From positions 25,217,055-25,281,054 of the forward strand of contig NC_047063.1 in the NCBI RefSeq assembly GCF_902459465.1: DNA of 64,000 nt, in the 5' to 3' direction. This document shows, in pieces, positions 12,678 through 22,439 of this stretch. This DNA is from Asterias rubens (lineage: Eukaryota; Echinodermata; Asteroidea; Forcipulatida; Asteriidae). The stretch's first letter is position 1. Each line of letters starts with the position of its first letter. The notes under the pieces were generated by a model. The model made no database searches. It worked only from the letters and a program-made list of their open reading frames with translations, and was not told where the DNA came from. The position numbers were made by a program, and so were the translations under genes.

Positions 12678-13732
12678 GTTCCTCCGAGGATGATGTGTCC
12701 AAATCATCACGCCCTCGTAGCATCTACGACAACTCAGAGAGAGGTTCCACGATACTGGATGCTAAGAAGTTACATAAACTGTCCCTTCTCTATGCTGATA
12801 ATAAGACAGTGCCTGGGTTGAATGCCACATCATGCTCTGGAGATACACATTTTGATGGGTTTTCAGCGACTTCAACAGTGGAGGCAGATCGCCTTGATGC
12901 CGCTTCATCACGGCTATTAAGTGAGGCCACATTCTCAAGCGCCGAGACCCTGGTCGCTGACGATGAGTCAACACTCCAACGACTGAAATACCGCTCCAAT
13001 GAAATACTCTTCCATTCGAGTAAAAGCATCGATGAACTGACCAGCGTGATCCGGCCACTGCCTACCGAGTACAGCGCTGAAGTACGGGTAGCCGAGGTGA
13101 AGGATTCACCGGAGTCTGACGTGGGCCCGGAGACTGAGATGGTAGGTGATGTGGCCAGGTTAACCGTGCTAGCTGAGGACACTGAGGACAACACCATCTC
13201 GTGGAAGTTGGGTGAGAATAAAGATGAAACTGAGACGCGCGAAACAAACGAAACGAACATTACTGCTGCTGCAGACGGTGTTTCTGTAAGCACATCGAAG
13301 GTCCGAGAGCCGTCTAGTATCATCCCGGTAGCAGGGAGCCAGGAGGCAGAGGAAGCCGCCATCATAGTGCCACATAATGCCATTTTCGGTTCCAGTAAAC
13401 GCCGTAAACGCTGCCTGGCAAACAGGAGCCGTTCATACAAACTCGCAAGCGGTAGCAGTGGGCCTACGAGCCCTGCATCCAGTCCACCCACTGTGCCCAA
13501 GAGACCCGCTTCAAGACCGCCTAGACCTGCCGAAAAGTCCTGGTTGAAATCAAACGTGTTACATGAGAATAAGAAGAACCGTCTTTCTGGATCGGAGACC
13601 ACACCGATTTGGGGGCACCGCCGGACTAAATCGGTTGCAGCGAGCCACATGATCGATAGGCAGACTAATGTAACACATTGTCGCAGAGCTGTATCCATGA
13701 GAGATAGTATTGGTAAGGTTCTAAACAAGTAA
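12678..13732 (+). CDS. 3'-terminal (or penultimate) exon of an unidentified gene, Ser/Pro-rich tail
   Basis: An open frame of about 350 codons follows a strong 3' splice site (tgattattgttttag at 12,663-12,677). The frame enters at the second base of a codon, so the previous exon should end in phase 1. The GC content is visibly higher than the flanks, and the frame has typical low-complexity coding composition. The protein begins SSEDDVSKSSRPRSIYDNSE, has an acidic middle (ETETRETNETN), a basic patch (SSKRRKRCLANRSRSYK), a proline-rich segment (PPTVPKRPASRPPRPAEKSW) that could bind SH3 domains, and a basic end. It looks disordered throughout, as in the tails of signalling or scaffold proteins. 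I do not recognise the family. The stop is at 13,730-13,732, but a possible donor (attg|gtaagg, near 13,712) could instead end the exon and join the candidate exon at 16,244. Upstream methionines in this frame lie in intron sequence. Confidence 0.7.
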
Positions 13733-13849
13733 TTATAATGGGGGTAACCTCTCCTAATAGAATGGTGGGTCGTACCGGGTAATATACATTATTATATAAT
13801 TCTGGTAATAACTCAAACACACAAACCTAACGAAACCTAAGCGATGTGA

Positions 13850-14035
13850 TAATTGCCATGTGAACCAGAAATACGTGGGTTTATCCCTATTATCATCCAG
13901 GATAAACGCTATGGGTTCTTTACCGAAGCGCAAGCAATGATATCTTGCTCAAAGAAACAAGTACCACGACCGGGACTCGAACCCATGCTCTGCTGATCAG
14001 AAACACCACAGCTTGAGTCTAATGCTTTTAAACAT
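13850..14035 (-). mobile_element. tRNA-derived SINE fragment
   Basis: On the minus strand, from 14,030 downwards, there is a tRNA-like head ending in 'gggttcgagtcccgg' (13,971-13,985 on plus as its complement), a close match to the pol III B box. It is preceded by 'tctgatcagcagagcatg' in the expected anticodon-arm position. The same head, more decayed, occurs in TSR1 intron 17 near 41,190-41,250 ('cgctgatcagaaacacc'). The tail boundary is uncertain. It is not a functional tRNA: I cannot fold the acceptor stem. Confidence 0.55.
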
Positions 14036-14932
14036 ATTGGTAACGGCACGCAAGAAAACTGCACATTTCTCTCGTTGTGGTAATCTCATAGACTCAAATT
14101 CTTTAACAATGACCTGTATCTTACAAAAAAATAACAATCAGTAATCAATGAACAAGTAAGGAATATTAACATAAAGTTCGTGTGCACATCAGACATTTAT
14201 TTTCGTTCAAACTCAGGTTAAGCGTTTCCTGGTCGTGGGTTCCCACTCCAACCACATTCACTGGGCCTTATTTTATTGACAGGGCTCCAAATCACAAATC
14301 TGATTTTCAATTTTTGGTTTCTATGGTCACAATATTACGGATCATATGCAGACCACTACTGGGCTATACATTCGTGTGTTTAGCAAAGGTCGATGAGGGT
14401 TACTATTGGGAACGTACTTACAATTATTTTGTTTTTGTTTGCAACCCTGCCATAGTTGATAACGACAGAGCGTATAACCTTCTACGATGTCTAGACAGCG
14501 GGCTTAGGTTATGGTGCAAGCTATCTTCAGATGGGTACGATAGCAGTATTCTCATTTCAGTAAGTATAGATTGGGTCGCCCATTTTGTGTTCCTTTTCAT
14601 AGCCCCTTTTCGAATCCACGGCTCGGCTCCAAATTTGGTGCAGGCTAGCTTTGGTCGTGTCCGAATCAGCGGCTACATTTCCACGTCACCATGCAGTGAG
14701 GTATAGGACGTCATTAGCAACACAATTAGCAACAGTAGTAGCAGAGCCGCAGCCGCCATTCGGAATCGGCCTTTGCCTCACGGTGGTGTTACGTGCTTCA
14801 GGGCTTCAGACCAGATACTGGAGCCGTGGTTTCAAAAAGTGGCAATATATGTAGCCAAACAGATCACTAAACAGATTACAAATGTAGCCAGGCGGTGTCT
14901 CAATTGGCGACTCAGCTATACGGCTACAGCTA
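14036..14932. other. No recognised gene; old repeat sequence
   Basis: An open frame of 174 codons at 14,182-14,706 shows no motif I recognise, and there is no splice or composition signal to support it. Its 3' part overlaps a repeat ('gtccgaatcagcggctacat' near 14,658 and 'ggacgtcattagcaacac' near 14,706) shared with 9.1 kb and 15.5 kb. I regard it as fortuitous. Confidence 0.45.
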
Positions 14933-15454
14933 GGGCCAAGTTCGCGCAAGGACCAATGGTTAACCAATGGTTGATTTGTGTCAAACAGTGCGCGTGCGCG
15001 TTACTACTGAAGTGCGAACGACTCTAGTCAGTCGTCAATATAGACCGTTCTTTTGTTGATCAACAAACCGCCTTGGTTGGCATGGTCGGCCGAATGTTAG
15101 TAAAACACTAAATCTTAAAAACAGATGTTTTAACCAAATTCAGCATTTTCTGCATGGTTTCAATTAAATAAAATACCTCTCATAATTATTTGTTTTGTTT
15201 TTAACAAAACCAACAAATTTGGTTACATTGTTACCAAAAATAGCGATCTTTTCTTAATTTGTACTTACGGCTTTCCATAGTTTTCCAATCTGGGTTGGCA
15301 AAAACTCGGGCTATTGCTAACCAGCGATGCGACCATGCCCAGTAGGCTGGTTCCGAATAGTCGACTAGCGTCGTCCAACCATCGTAGACTAGACAAAGTT
15401 CAGGCAAACGTAGTCAAACTATCGTCGACTATAGTCCTTGCGCGAACTTGGCCC
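14933..15454. mobile_element. MITE with 21-bp perfect terminal inverted repeats (family D)
   Basis: The left end at 14,933-14,953 (gggccaagttcgcgcaagga plus c) is exactly complementary to the right end at 15,434-15,454. The element is 522 bp and non-coding. It sits inside an older repeat: 'ggcgactcagctatacggct' flanks it on the left, and 'gctgtagctgtagacgcc', roughly complementary, follows on the right. A decayed copy lies in TSR1 intron 3 (about 31,176-31,485), where 'gcgatgcaaccatgcc' and 'ggctggttccaaatagtcg' match the interior here. The superfamily is unknown. Confidence 0.78.
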
Positions 15455-17679
15455 AGATGTCCGCATCATCATCGGGTTGAGGTCGGATGGCGTCCTTAGC
15501 AACACCCTTATAGCAACAGCCTTAGCTGTAGCTGTAGACGCCAGTTCGGATACGGCCTTTAGTGGGAAAAGTAGTCAGACCCCCTTCTTAGTAATAAATA
15601 TTGAAAAACTGTATTGCACATAGGGGACCAGACGGAGATGGCGGCACTTGGCTCTATTTAAACCTTTGTATTCTATTCAAGAAAATCCCTGATGGAGAAT
15701 AATTCTCCCAAATGTTGGCTTTGAATCATAGGGGCATTCTTCCGACCGAGAGAAAGAAAATTGTTGATAACCTTTGAGTTTGGGTTCATGGAGAAACGAA
15801 TAGAAAATTCGATTATCCTTTGTTCTTCATCAGGCCAGTTTTGAGCTTGGCGGGTGCAGTTTTCACAGCACTTTATCAGGTATTGGTCGTTTGTAAGGCA
15901 GTGTGTAAAATCTGAACTATACTGTACATTCTCGTTGTATATCAACAATATAATTAATATACAAACTTCTTTTGTTAGCGCCCTCTTTTGAATTATTCTC
16001 CTTAAGCATGTTAATCTATATGAGGGACGAGACAGGATCTCCGGCCGGGGGACAGGTATCCCTACAACACCGGAACAATCAACAGAATAATAAACAAAAA
16101 GGGCATAGGCCCTTACCAACATAAACTACACTTTAAACGTATCTATCGCTGACCTAAAAATGTCTTCGATCTCAAACATTTTCTTGAATGAAATACAGTG
16201 CAAATTTGAATGATGTTTTTGACCTTATGTTTGCTTATATTAGGATACAACTGGCAATCTTCTGGAGGTAGCTGATGATACGCAGACTACTGTGATTTGC
16301 CGTATGGGTGGATCGGTCAAGTGCCGAGTTGACATCTCAGAGGCCATATGTGTATAGTACTTGAACCACGAGACATCTCGACCCTTTCTATTCTGACCCA
16401 TGCATCATCCTCAGAACGAGGCTAACTTTATCTGTGTATAGTCTGGTACCTGTGACGTAGCTGCACACTTCTATGCAACTTAAACGCATGCAAAATATGT
16501 GTCACTGTCAATACCTATGTAAACAACGCGTCTCATAGCTCAAATATGGGCTTAATTTCAAGCCAAGGTCAAACACATTTTGTCTAAGGCCCATGTAAAG
16601 TGGTCTTTGCTTGCAGGTCAGCATTATTTTGTCGTGCTTGGGAACTTCTCATGCTTTTAATCAGCTTTATGAAATCTGGCCCTAATATAGACCAAGGTCA
16701 TATGTTTTCAATTTTTACCGAATCAATCCTCAGCTGTTCTGCATGGGTGAACATTATTTAATTACTTTTATCCGATTTTAAATGGCTTGCGCACAAAAAC
16801 GAAAGGGTTAAAACAGAATCAAACACCGTAGTAGGGAAGAAGAGGTATGTGCTTTGTTGCTCACAAACTACCAATGACGAGACATGACAGAATGGCAAGT
16901 TTTGGTATAAACATGATGGTCATATTCCCACATTATGACCGCATTGAGCACAACATGGTTCGTCCACATTGTACACACCGCAACGTACAGAAGTACATGT
17001 TTCTTTTCTCACATTTTGGCCTTGGCGGTCTGTAAATGCAGCTGTTGTATACTATGGTGGTTGTAATGGGACGGCAAACATTGATATTTGCATCAATAAA
17101 TGGATTGGATAGATTACACGTGACATGACGTGAGAGTTGTACGCAGAGCGTACACTTTGCCAATATTGTTATCATCATGGCAGCGTCAACGACTGCTTTG
17201 TGCAAGAGTCCAACTAGTGCAATGAAATAAATGTGTGCAAATACAAATACAAATGTACGGTGTCCCCTTAGTACACTTTGCCAGTTGTTATCATCATGGC
17301 AGCATCGACTGCTTTTTTGTGAAAGAGTCCAACTAAGTGCAATGTACGGTGTCCCCATAAGCCCTTGTCACACGGGGCTATGACCGGATACTGGACCCCC
17401 ACATTCTTCAACGTAAGGAAGCCATAGCCGCTTAAATTTCATGATGTGGGAACACAGCTGGGCTATAATTACACTGCAGACTTTCACACAATGCCCGTTG
17501 TAACAAAATAACACTATAAAACAAGCAATTGGTGAATTCTGTTATGTTAATTTATATTTTCTTTTCGGTAGGCCTAGTGACAACACCCAATGTGTCGATT
17601 TCATCAGCCCAGTTTTTGAAGCGACTCGTAACGTGTCAGAATCAACCTGGTCAATTTGTTAATCTTTAAAATGATCTAT
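15455..17679. other. Mostly unannotated; one direct duplication
   Basis: At 15,485-15,560 is the right flank of the older repeat around family D. A direct duplication of about 78 bp is present at 17,147-17,225 and 17,270-17,345 ('gtacactttgccaatattgt' in the first copy; both contain 'ttatcatcatggcagc' and end in 'caatg'). Apart from the candidate exon at 16,244 no coding exon could be supported. Confidence 0.5.
16244..16357 (+). CDS. Candidate short terminal exon, weakly supported
   Basis: A splice acceptor (ttgcttatattag) is followed by an open phase-0 frame of 37 residues to TAG: DTTGNLLEVADDTQTTVICR, then MGGSVKCRVDISEAICV. The composition looks protein-like against AT-rich flanks. It could be a 3' exon of the gene at 12.7 kb, but the possible donor there is phase 1. 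That would read this segment in another frame and stop after about ten residues (GYNWQSSGGS). Either outcome is possible; transcript data would settle it. It may also be chance. Confidence 0.25.
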   Translation, partial: DTTGNLLEVADDTQTTVICRMGGSVKCRVDISEAICV

Positions 17680-17915
17680 GGGTGCGTTCGATTAGCTTCC
17701 CTTTAGTGACCCTGCGGTGCTCACTGCCCCCGACTAGAGCTAATCGAAAGATCACTCACCCTCTCGTCGTGACGTCATGCACCTGGAGTCAGCCCCCAAG
17801 TGACCCACTCCACAAGCAGGGCTAACCCTGGTGAGACCCTGGAATGACTTCGAAGCTATTCGAACGTACCGGGGTCAGACCGGGGTCGACCCAGGAAAGC
17901 TAATCGAACGCACCC
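17680..17915. mobile_element. MITE with GGGTGCGTTCGATTAGCTT ends
   Basis: Left end 'gggtgcgttcgattagctt', right end 'aagctaatcgaacgcaccc', exact complements over 19 bases. The flanking trinucleotides are TAT and TAC, which could be a decayed 3-bp target duplication of the TWA type used by PIF/Harbinger elements. That superfamily call is an inference. 236 bp, GC-rich, non-coding. Confidence 0.72.
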
Positions 17916-18647
17916 TACATCACTTTGGCCGTAACAACCACGGATCAATATACATGTATGTTGCATGATGGGTTAACATGGGTCAACGCTTTCGGCAACA
18001 GTGATCTCAAAGTTCACTTCACAATGGTCAGTTTGGAGTAGACATTGGGCATGGCAGGGGGCAAATACACAATTGGGGCTTTTTAATGTACATTTCTTTG
18101 GTTCTAAGTGTGTAAGAGGGGGGTGGAGCCCTCCCCACACCCCCGGGTTACCCCCAATGGTAGACGTGGTCATCGGTGTTATTATAATCGAATACTAACG
18201 GTTAATACTTTTATACTCAACGTTTTTATTTTGAATGAAGTAATGAGCATAACAGATTTATATTAAAAATGTACAAAGAAAAAAAGCCGCTATTCGAGAA
18301 AAATAAAACAATTAATTTGATATACAAAGACTTTATAATTGTTATTTAATTTGGATAATTAAGCTTGCCCCTCGTCATCTTCTCATTACTGTGAAATCAA
18401 ACGACTGTGTCGACAAGAACATCTTTACATTGTATTCAACAACCGTGGCTAACAACAACAAACCCAAACTCTCAAACAAAAACCGAAGAGACAAACAACT
18501 ACTGTAGCGCCAAACATGTCAAGAATGGTTAGGTTTTTATACAAAATCTGGCTTTAACTGCAATCGAGGCAAATTTTGCCTGCAATGAGTAACACACGTG
18601 AAAGTACATGCAAGTCCAAGTCGCAAGTTGTACGTTTCGAAAAAAAA

Positions 18648-19015
18648 ATGCCGACCAGGTGTATTGCTGCTGGACGCAGGAAAACATAAAGATGTCTGCA
18701 TCTGTTTCCTGTAGATCCCAGGTATAGGCAGTTGTGGGCCGCGAAAGTCAGACTCACAAGAGCAACGGGTCTGGTCCGACGTCTTTTTCAACGCTGTGCA
18801 GCGAACACTTCGAGCCGCCGTGCTTCGAATCCGGAATACATGTACACCACACATTCAACATGAAGAGAAAAGTTATTATAAAAAGAAGAAAAAGAGAAAA
18901 GTTATTATAAACACGACGCCATCCCAACATTTTTCCAGCTAGTTGGAAGTCAAAGAAGTTACCAAAAAGACATGACAAACCTAGAGGAGCATTATCAAAC
19001 GTAAAAAAAATCGGG
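18648..19015 (+). pseudogene. Decayed THAP-type zinc-finger fragment
   Basis: Reading the plus strand from the ATG at 18,648 gives MPTRCIAAGRRKT and then a stop. Shifting frame gives HLFPVDPRYRQLWAAKVRLT, and shifting again gives PTSFSTLCSEHFEPPCFESG. In that order these match the layout of a THAP domain: the N-terminal Cys motif, the F-P and W residues, and the C-x2-H 'CSEHF' signature. The second zinc Cys is replaced by Arg (AAGRRK), and one stop plus frame changes interrupt it. Further along a degraded basic region continues (SWKSKKLPKRHDKPRG, about 18,943-18,990). THAP domains often come from P-element-like transposases or nuclear regulators; which one is not decidable here. Confidence 0.6.
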
Positions 19016-19555
19016 TAAGTTTGAACTTTGACGTGGTATGTTTTTAGCTTGCGCGCCAAGCGCCAATATTTTTTGTTGGCACTGCGTGCGATTCACCTTG
19101 CAAGGTAATCCGAATGGACCGTCCGCATAGCAGTCAGTCTGCTCCATAACCGCAGTTATGTACGTAGTGTACGGGGCCAGACTATACATTTTCCCTTCAA
19201 AATCGCGTCTCGATTAACGTCACGAACAGCGCCCTCTGTGGTCGGGCCTACTTTTAAATTTGTAAATAAAATAAAAACTATTTTTTTAGAACCTTAGTAA
19301 ACTGGTAATTCACACTCCACTCATCAAAACACATATCTTAATGACAAAAGCTTTATTTTGACAAAATACCACATCAAGGTGACTAAGTTAAAAAAAAACT
19401 TCATATGAAAGGCCAATACTTGTGACGGGTTGGCATCCTTCCCATTGAGAATATAACAACATTACTACATAAAAGTAGGGGAGAAAATAGAATTAGCTGT
19501 TGCAAACAACATACCAACCAAATGGACCGAGAGTATAAATGCAAAAAATAGTTAA

Positions 19556-20100
19556 TGGCCTGACGTTTCGACCCTAGCAGAGTCTTTCTCGAAGGCTAAA
19601 TGACAACACAACAAACATGAACAGGTAACTAGGTGAAACATAAGCAGTGAAGTGGAAATACATGAATGGGTTTAGAAAGCATACAGAAAAAGCAAGGGGT
19701 AAACAGTGAATAGGGGGACAAAAAGGGGGGGGGGTGAAGGGAAGGGGCTGGCTTGACCACAAGCAAGAAGATGGAAACACAAAGGACAACATCAAGGGTG
19801 GGGAGGTGGGGTAAAAAAATAATTAATTAGTGAATGAGGCTCAGGCTAAAAGGCTATGGGGAAAAAGGAGACAGCAAAACAAAAAGTTTATTAGTTATTT
19901 CCTTCTTGGATGTTCAGGCCAGGGGGTTGAATGGTCTGGAGGCGTCTAATCCAGAGTTTCTCCCTACTCAAACGAACAGTCTCTCTGTGGTTGCCTAGTG
20001 CCTCTATGCCGTGTAAAGTCATGTCAGAAATGGAGTGATTAGGAAGATTGAAGTGATGACCTACAGGTGTATCAAAGTAAGGGGAGAACAATATTCACCT
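19556..20100 (-). pseudogene. Penelope-like retroelement, C-terminal endonuclease fragment and 3' end
   Basis: On the minus strand, 20,091 down to 19,891 encodes a 66-residue segment with PVGHHFNLPNHSISDMTLHG followed by SREKLWIRRLQTIQPPGLN. This pattern (H-F-N-L-P-H-S-x-x-D, then R-E-x-x-W-I-x-x-L-x-T-x-x-P-x-G-L-N) is typical of the C-terminal end of GIY-YIG endonuclease domains in Penelope-like elements. The reverse transcriptase is absent: the fragment is cut off at its 5' end near 20,100. Downstream (lower coordinates) is a 3' region ending in the motif whose plus-strand form is 'ggcctgacgtttcgacccta' (19,558-19,577), which recurs alone at several other sites. Confidence 0.65.
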
Positions 20101-20325
20101 GAAATTAAATGGCAGATAATAATTCGGAGCATGTTTTTTTATATACTTTTTTGGAGATTCGTTTATTATCAACTGTATTGGGGTAATGCTCAATATAAAC
20201 AAAGTGGCATCAAGTCAAACTTTTCAAGCACAAGAACTGTGTGTTGATGAAAAGTTATTCTCAAAAGTGTTTTTTGCATCATTATGAGAAAATGCAACAA
20301 AAAAAGAATTTGTCATCTCAAAAGT

Positions 20326-20583
20326 GAAGTGCTGTAGTTTTTGTAAAATGAGTAAAACACGTGATGTAAGTAATTGTTATCTCAGTGGGACAACAATTTA
20401 TTTTAGCGCGTAAAACATATTAACCAGTTATGGTAGTTATACCATAACTGGTAAATACGTTTTACATGCTAAACTGAGACGAAAATTATATTCGTGACAT
20501 TAATTGTTTTACTCAATTTTTTTCATAAGTTTAATGCAAATTTGTGGAGATTGTGTTTTGTGTTACAGTACCCAGACCCTTAA
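20326..20583. mobile_element. Partial family B MITE
   Basis: It shares with 2,841-3,708 the blocks 'gtgctgtagtttttg', 'atattaaccagttatg', 'ataactggt', 'acatgctaaactgagacga' and a right end 'acagtacccagacccttaa'. The left terminal repeat is missing or too diverged to place. It lies next to the Penelope-like fragment. Confidence 0.55.
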
Positions 20584-20726
20584 TCACGATAACGTTTGTC
20601 TCATGCATTGAGTTTGTGACATTTATGTACACAAGATTCTTGAGGCAATGCAAAAAGAAGGCACCTCTGATGGTAGTTCAAGCTGCTGACTTTTCCACAT
20701 AACGGCTTCAAGTTGCAACAATGGGT

Positions 20727-21518
20727 TCACCTACATGTAGAGCCCACATGTTGATGACTGGTAAGATGAGGCTTCTGTGTGAATTCTTTTCTACAAATGT
20801 CACAAGTAAATGGTTTCTCTCCAGTATGGATACGCTGATGGCGGGTTAGATGAGCCTTCTGAGTGAAAGGTTTTCCACAAATGTCACAAGTAAATGGTTT
20901 CTCTCCAGTATGGATACGCTGATGGAGGGTCAGGTTATTTTTGTGTGCAAAAGTGCTTCCACAAGTACCACAAAAAAATGGTCTCATGCATGTATGATGT
21001 CTTAGGTGGATAGTGAGACTTTGTTGTTGCTTGAACTTATTTCCGCAATAGTCACAAGCAAAAGGTTTCTTTCCAGTGTGGACATGCTGGTGGGCGATCA
21101 GGCTAGCCTTTCGTGCGAAAGCTCTGCCAAAAATGTCACAGACAGAAGGTTGCTCTCCAATGTGTACAGTACACTGATGAGAAGTCATGTGATGCTTCTG
21201 TGTAAAATATTTTCCACAAATATCACAAATTGGTTTCTCTCCAGTGTGGACACGCTGATGGACGGTTAGGTTAAGCTTCTTTACAAAGGCTTTTCCAAAA
21301 ATGTCACAAGTAAATGGTTTCTCTCCAGTGTGGATACGCTGATGGAGGGTCAGTTGAGACTTCTGTGCGAATGCTTTTCCACAAACGTCACAAGTAAATT
21401 GTTTCTCTCCAGTATGGAAACGCTGATGGCGGGTTAGATGAGGCTTCTGTGTGAAAGCTTTTCCACAGAATGAAATTACCAGCCAAAATTGGTTTTGCTT
21501 TTCAAAAGGGTTCTGCAC
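20727..21518 (-). CDS. C2H2 zinc-finger protein ORF, about nine fingers, several damaged
   Basis: A 263-codon minus-strand frame is made almost entirely of Krueppel-type fingers joined by HTGEKPF linkers, so a DNA-binding nuclear factor is expected. Fingers 2, 4, 6, 7 and 8 have complete C-x2-C and H-x3-5-H sets. Finger 1 lacks its first Cys (ISFCGKAF). Fingers 3 and 5 have Phe in place of the second Cys (CDIFGKAF, CDIFGRAF). The last finger lacks its final His and the protein ends GSTCR. There is no recognisable N-terminal effector domain; if this is a real gene the upstream exon was not found, and the methionine at 21,518 is only the first in frame. It could be the last exon of a spliced zinc-finger gene or a decaying copy. 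The intact frame with missing metal ligands argues for recent decay or relaxed constraint. Confidence 0.6.
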   Translation of the reverse strand: MQNPFEKQNQFWLVISFCGKAFTQKPHLTRHQRFHTGEKQFTCDVCGKAFAQKSQLTLHQRIHTGEKPFTCDIFGKAFVKKLNLTVHQRVHTGEKPICDICGKYFTQKHHMTSHQCTVHIGEQPSVCDIFGRAFARKASLIAHQHVHTGKKPFACDYCGNKFKQQQSLTIHLRHHTCMRPFFCGTCGSTFAHKNNLTLHQRIHTGEKPFTCDICGKPFTQKAHLTRHQRIHTGEKPFTCDICRKEFTQKPHLTSHQHVGSTCR

Positions 21519-21841
21519 ACTCCAGTAGGCATTTTACATCATGTCCAGTACAGTCAAAACCCATTGTGTGCATCGGGTAGTGGGCATGATAACCCCACCC
21601 CTCCTCAAATCAGAATTAGTCTTCCCCTCCGTAAGTTATATCTCACAAAAGAGCTCCAAATAAACAATTTAAAAAAACACGTTCATAAACTAAATAAATA
21701 ATTAAAACAATAAAAAAACTTACTTGATAACAGACAAAAATAACTATAAACCAAATAAATAAATAAACAATAAAAAGACAAATCAATGAGAAGAGGAAAA
21801 CTATAAAAAAAATAGTTGGCTTCGCAACTAAGGGAATCAAT

Positions 21842-21983
21842 GTGTGGTGAAGAGGTTTTCAACTAGTGGTTTAATCTCAACGACCTGGTTCTTGGTAATT
21901 TTACCGAGAAGAAGTTGAGGTAAATTATCAAGAACCAGGCCTTGGCGGGTTTAAACCACTAGTTGAAAACCGATTCAACACAC
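21842..21983. repeat. Long imperfect palindrome (foldback element)
   Basis: Left arm 'gttttcaactagtggttta' (21,855-21,873) is complementary to the right arm 21,952-21,970. Nested inside, 'cctggttcttg' (21,884-21,894) pairs with 'caagaaccagg' (about 21,929-21,939). The whole folds as a hairpin of about 140 bp. Probably a small MITE. Confidence 0.75.
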
Positions 21984-22439
21984 TTTGATTCCCATTTACA
22001 AATACCTTTTCGGTCAAAAACATCACCATTTTTTGGTCAAAATGTAAAATAAATGCAAATATTATAATTGTTAAATGATTAATTCTTTCAACACAACACC
22101 CCTCCAGGCCAGCTATGAAATGGTAAAGCCCTCCGCCGCCCTCGGGTAAACATCTCCTTGTAAGGGAATGCTGGGCGCGTCCCGCGTATCGCGTGATGTG
22201 GCACAACTGTTTCAGCCGTTGCTCTCGACCAATAGGAATGAAGAAACTGTCTTATAAGAACAGGTGCAAGGTCGCATGTCATGCCCATGGAATTAACACT
22301 TTTTACCGGTCATTAACCAAGGTTTATACACACCCACGTGACGCGCTCTCCACCAATAGGAATAACGAAACTGTCTGAGGTATTTAAGAATGCACAATAT
22401 TGAGCTTGGTACTACCACGAGTAGTGTAAAATGCTTAGA
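21984..22439. other. Spacer before the 40-bp array, with a duplicated block
   Basis: 'accaataggaat' followed by 'gaaactgtct' occurs twice (about 22,227-22,252 and 22,350-22,376), showing a local duplication. No gene recognised. Confidence 0.45.

Noticed and set aside
12790..13728. 312-codon minus-strand frame opposite the 12.7-kb exon
   Set aside because: The plus-strand frame has a strong acceptor and protein-like composition; the reverse frame looks like its shadow.
13965..14030. Functional tRNA gene
   Set aside because: A good B box but no acceptor-stem pairing, and a second decayed copy exists; a SINE head fits better.
14182..14706. 174-codon plus-strand frame
   Set aside because: No motif, no splice signal, AT-driven composition, and the 3' part overlaps a dispersed repeat.
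15673..16122. 149-codon minus-strand frame
   Set aside because: No recognisable domain or splice support; it looks like chance.
19556..19600. Hammerhead ribozyme in the Penelope-type terminal motif
   Set aside because: A 'gaaac' string is present on the minus strand, but the required CUGANGA core is not (it reads ctgctag), so I could not support a fold.
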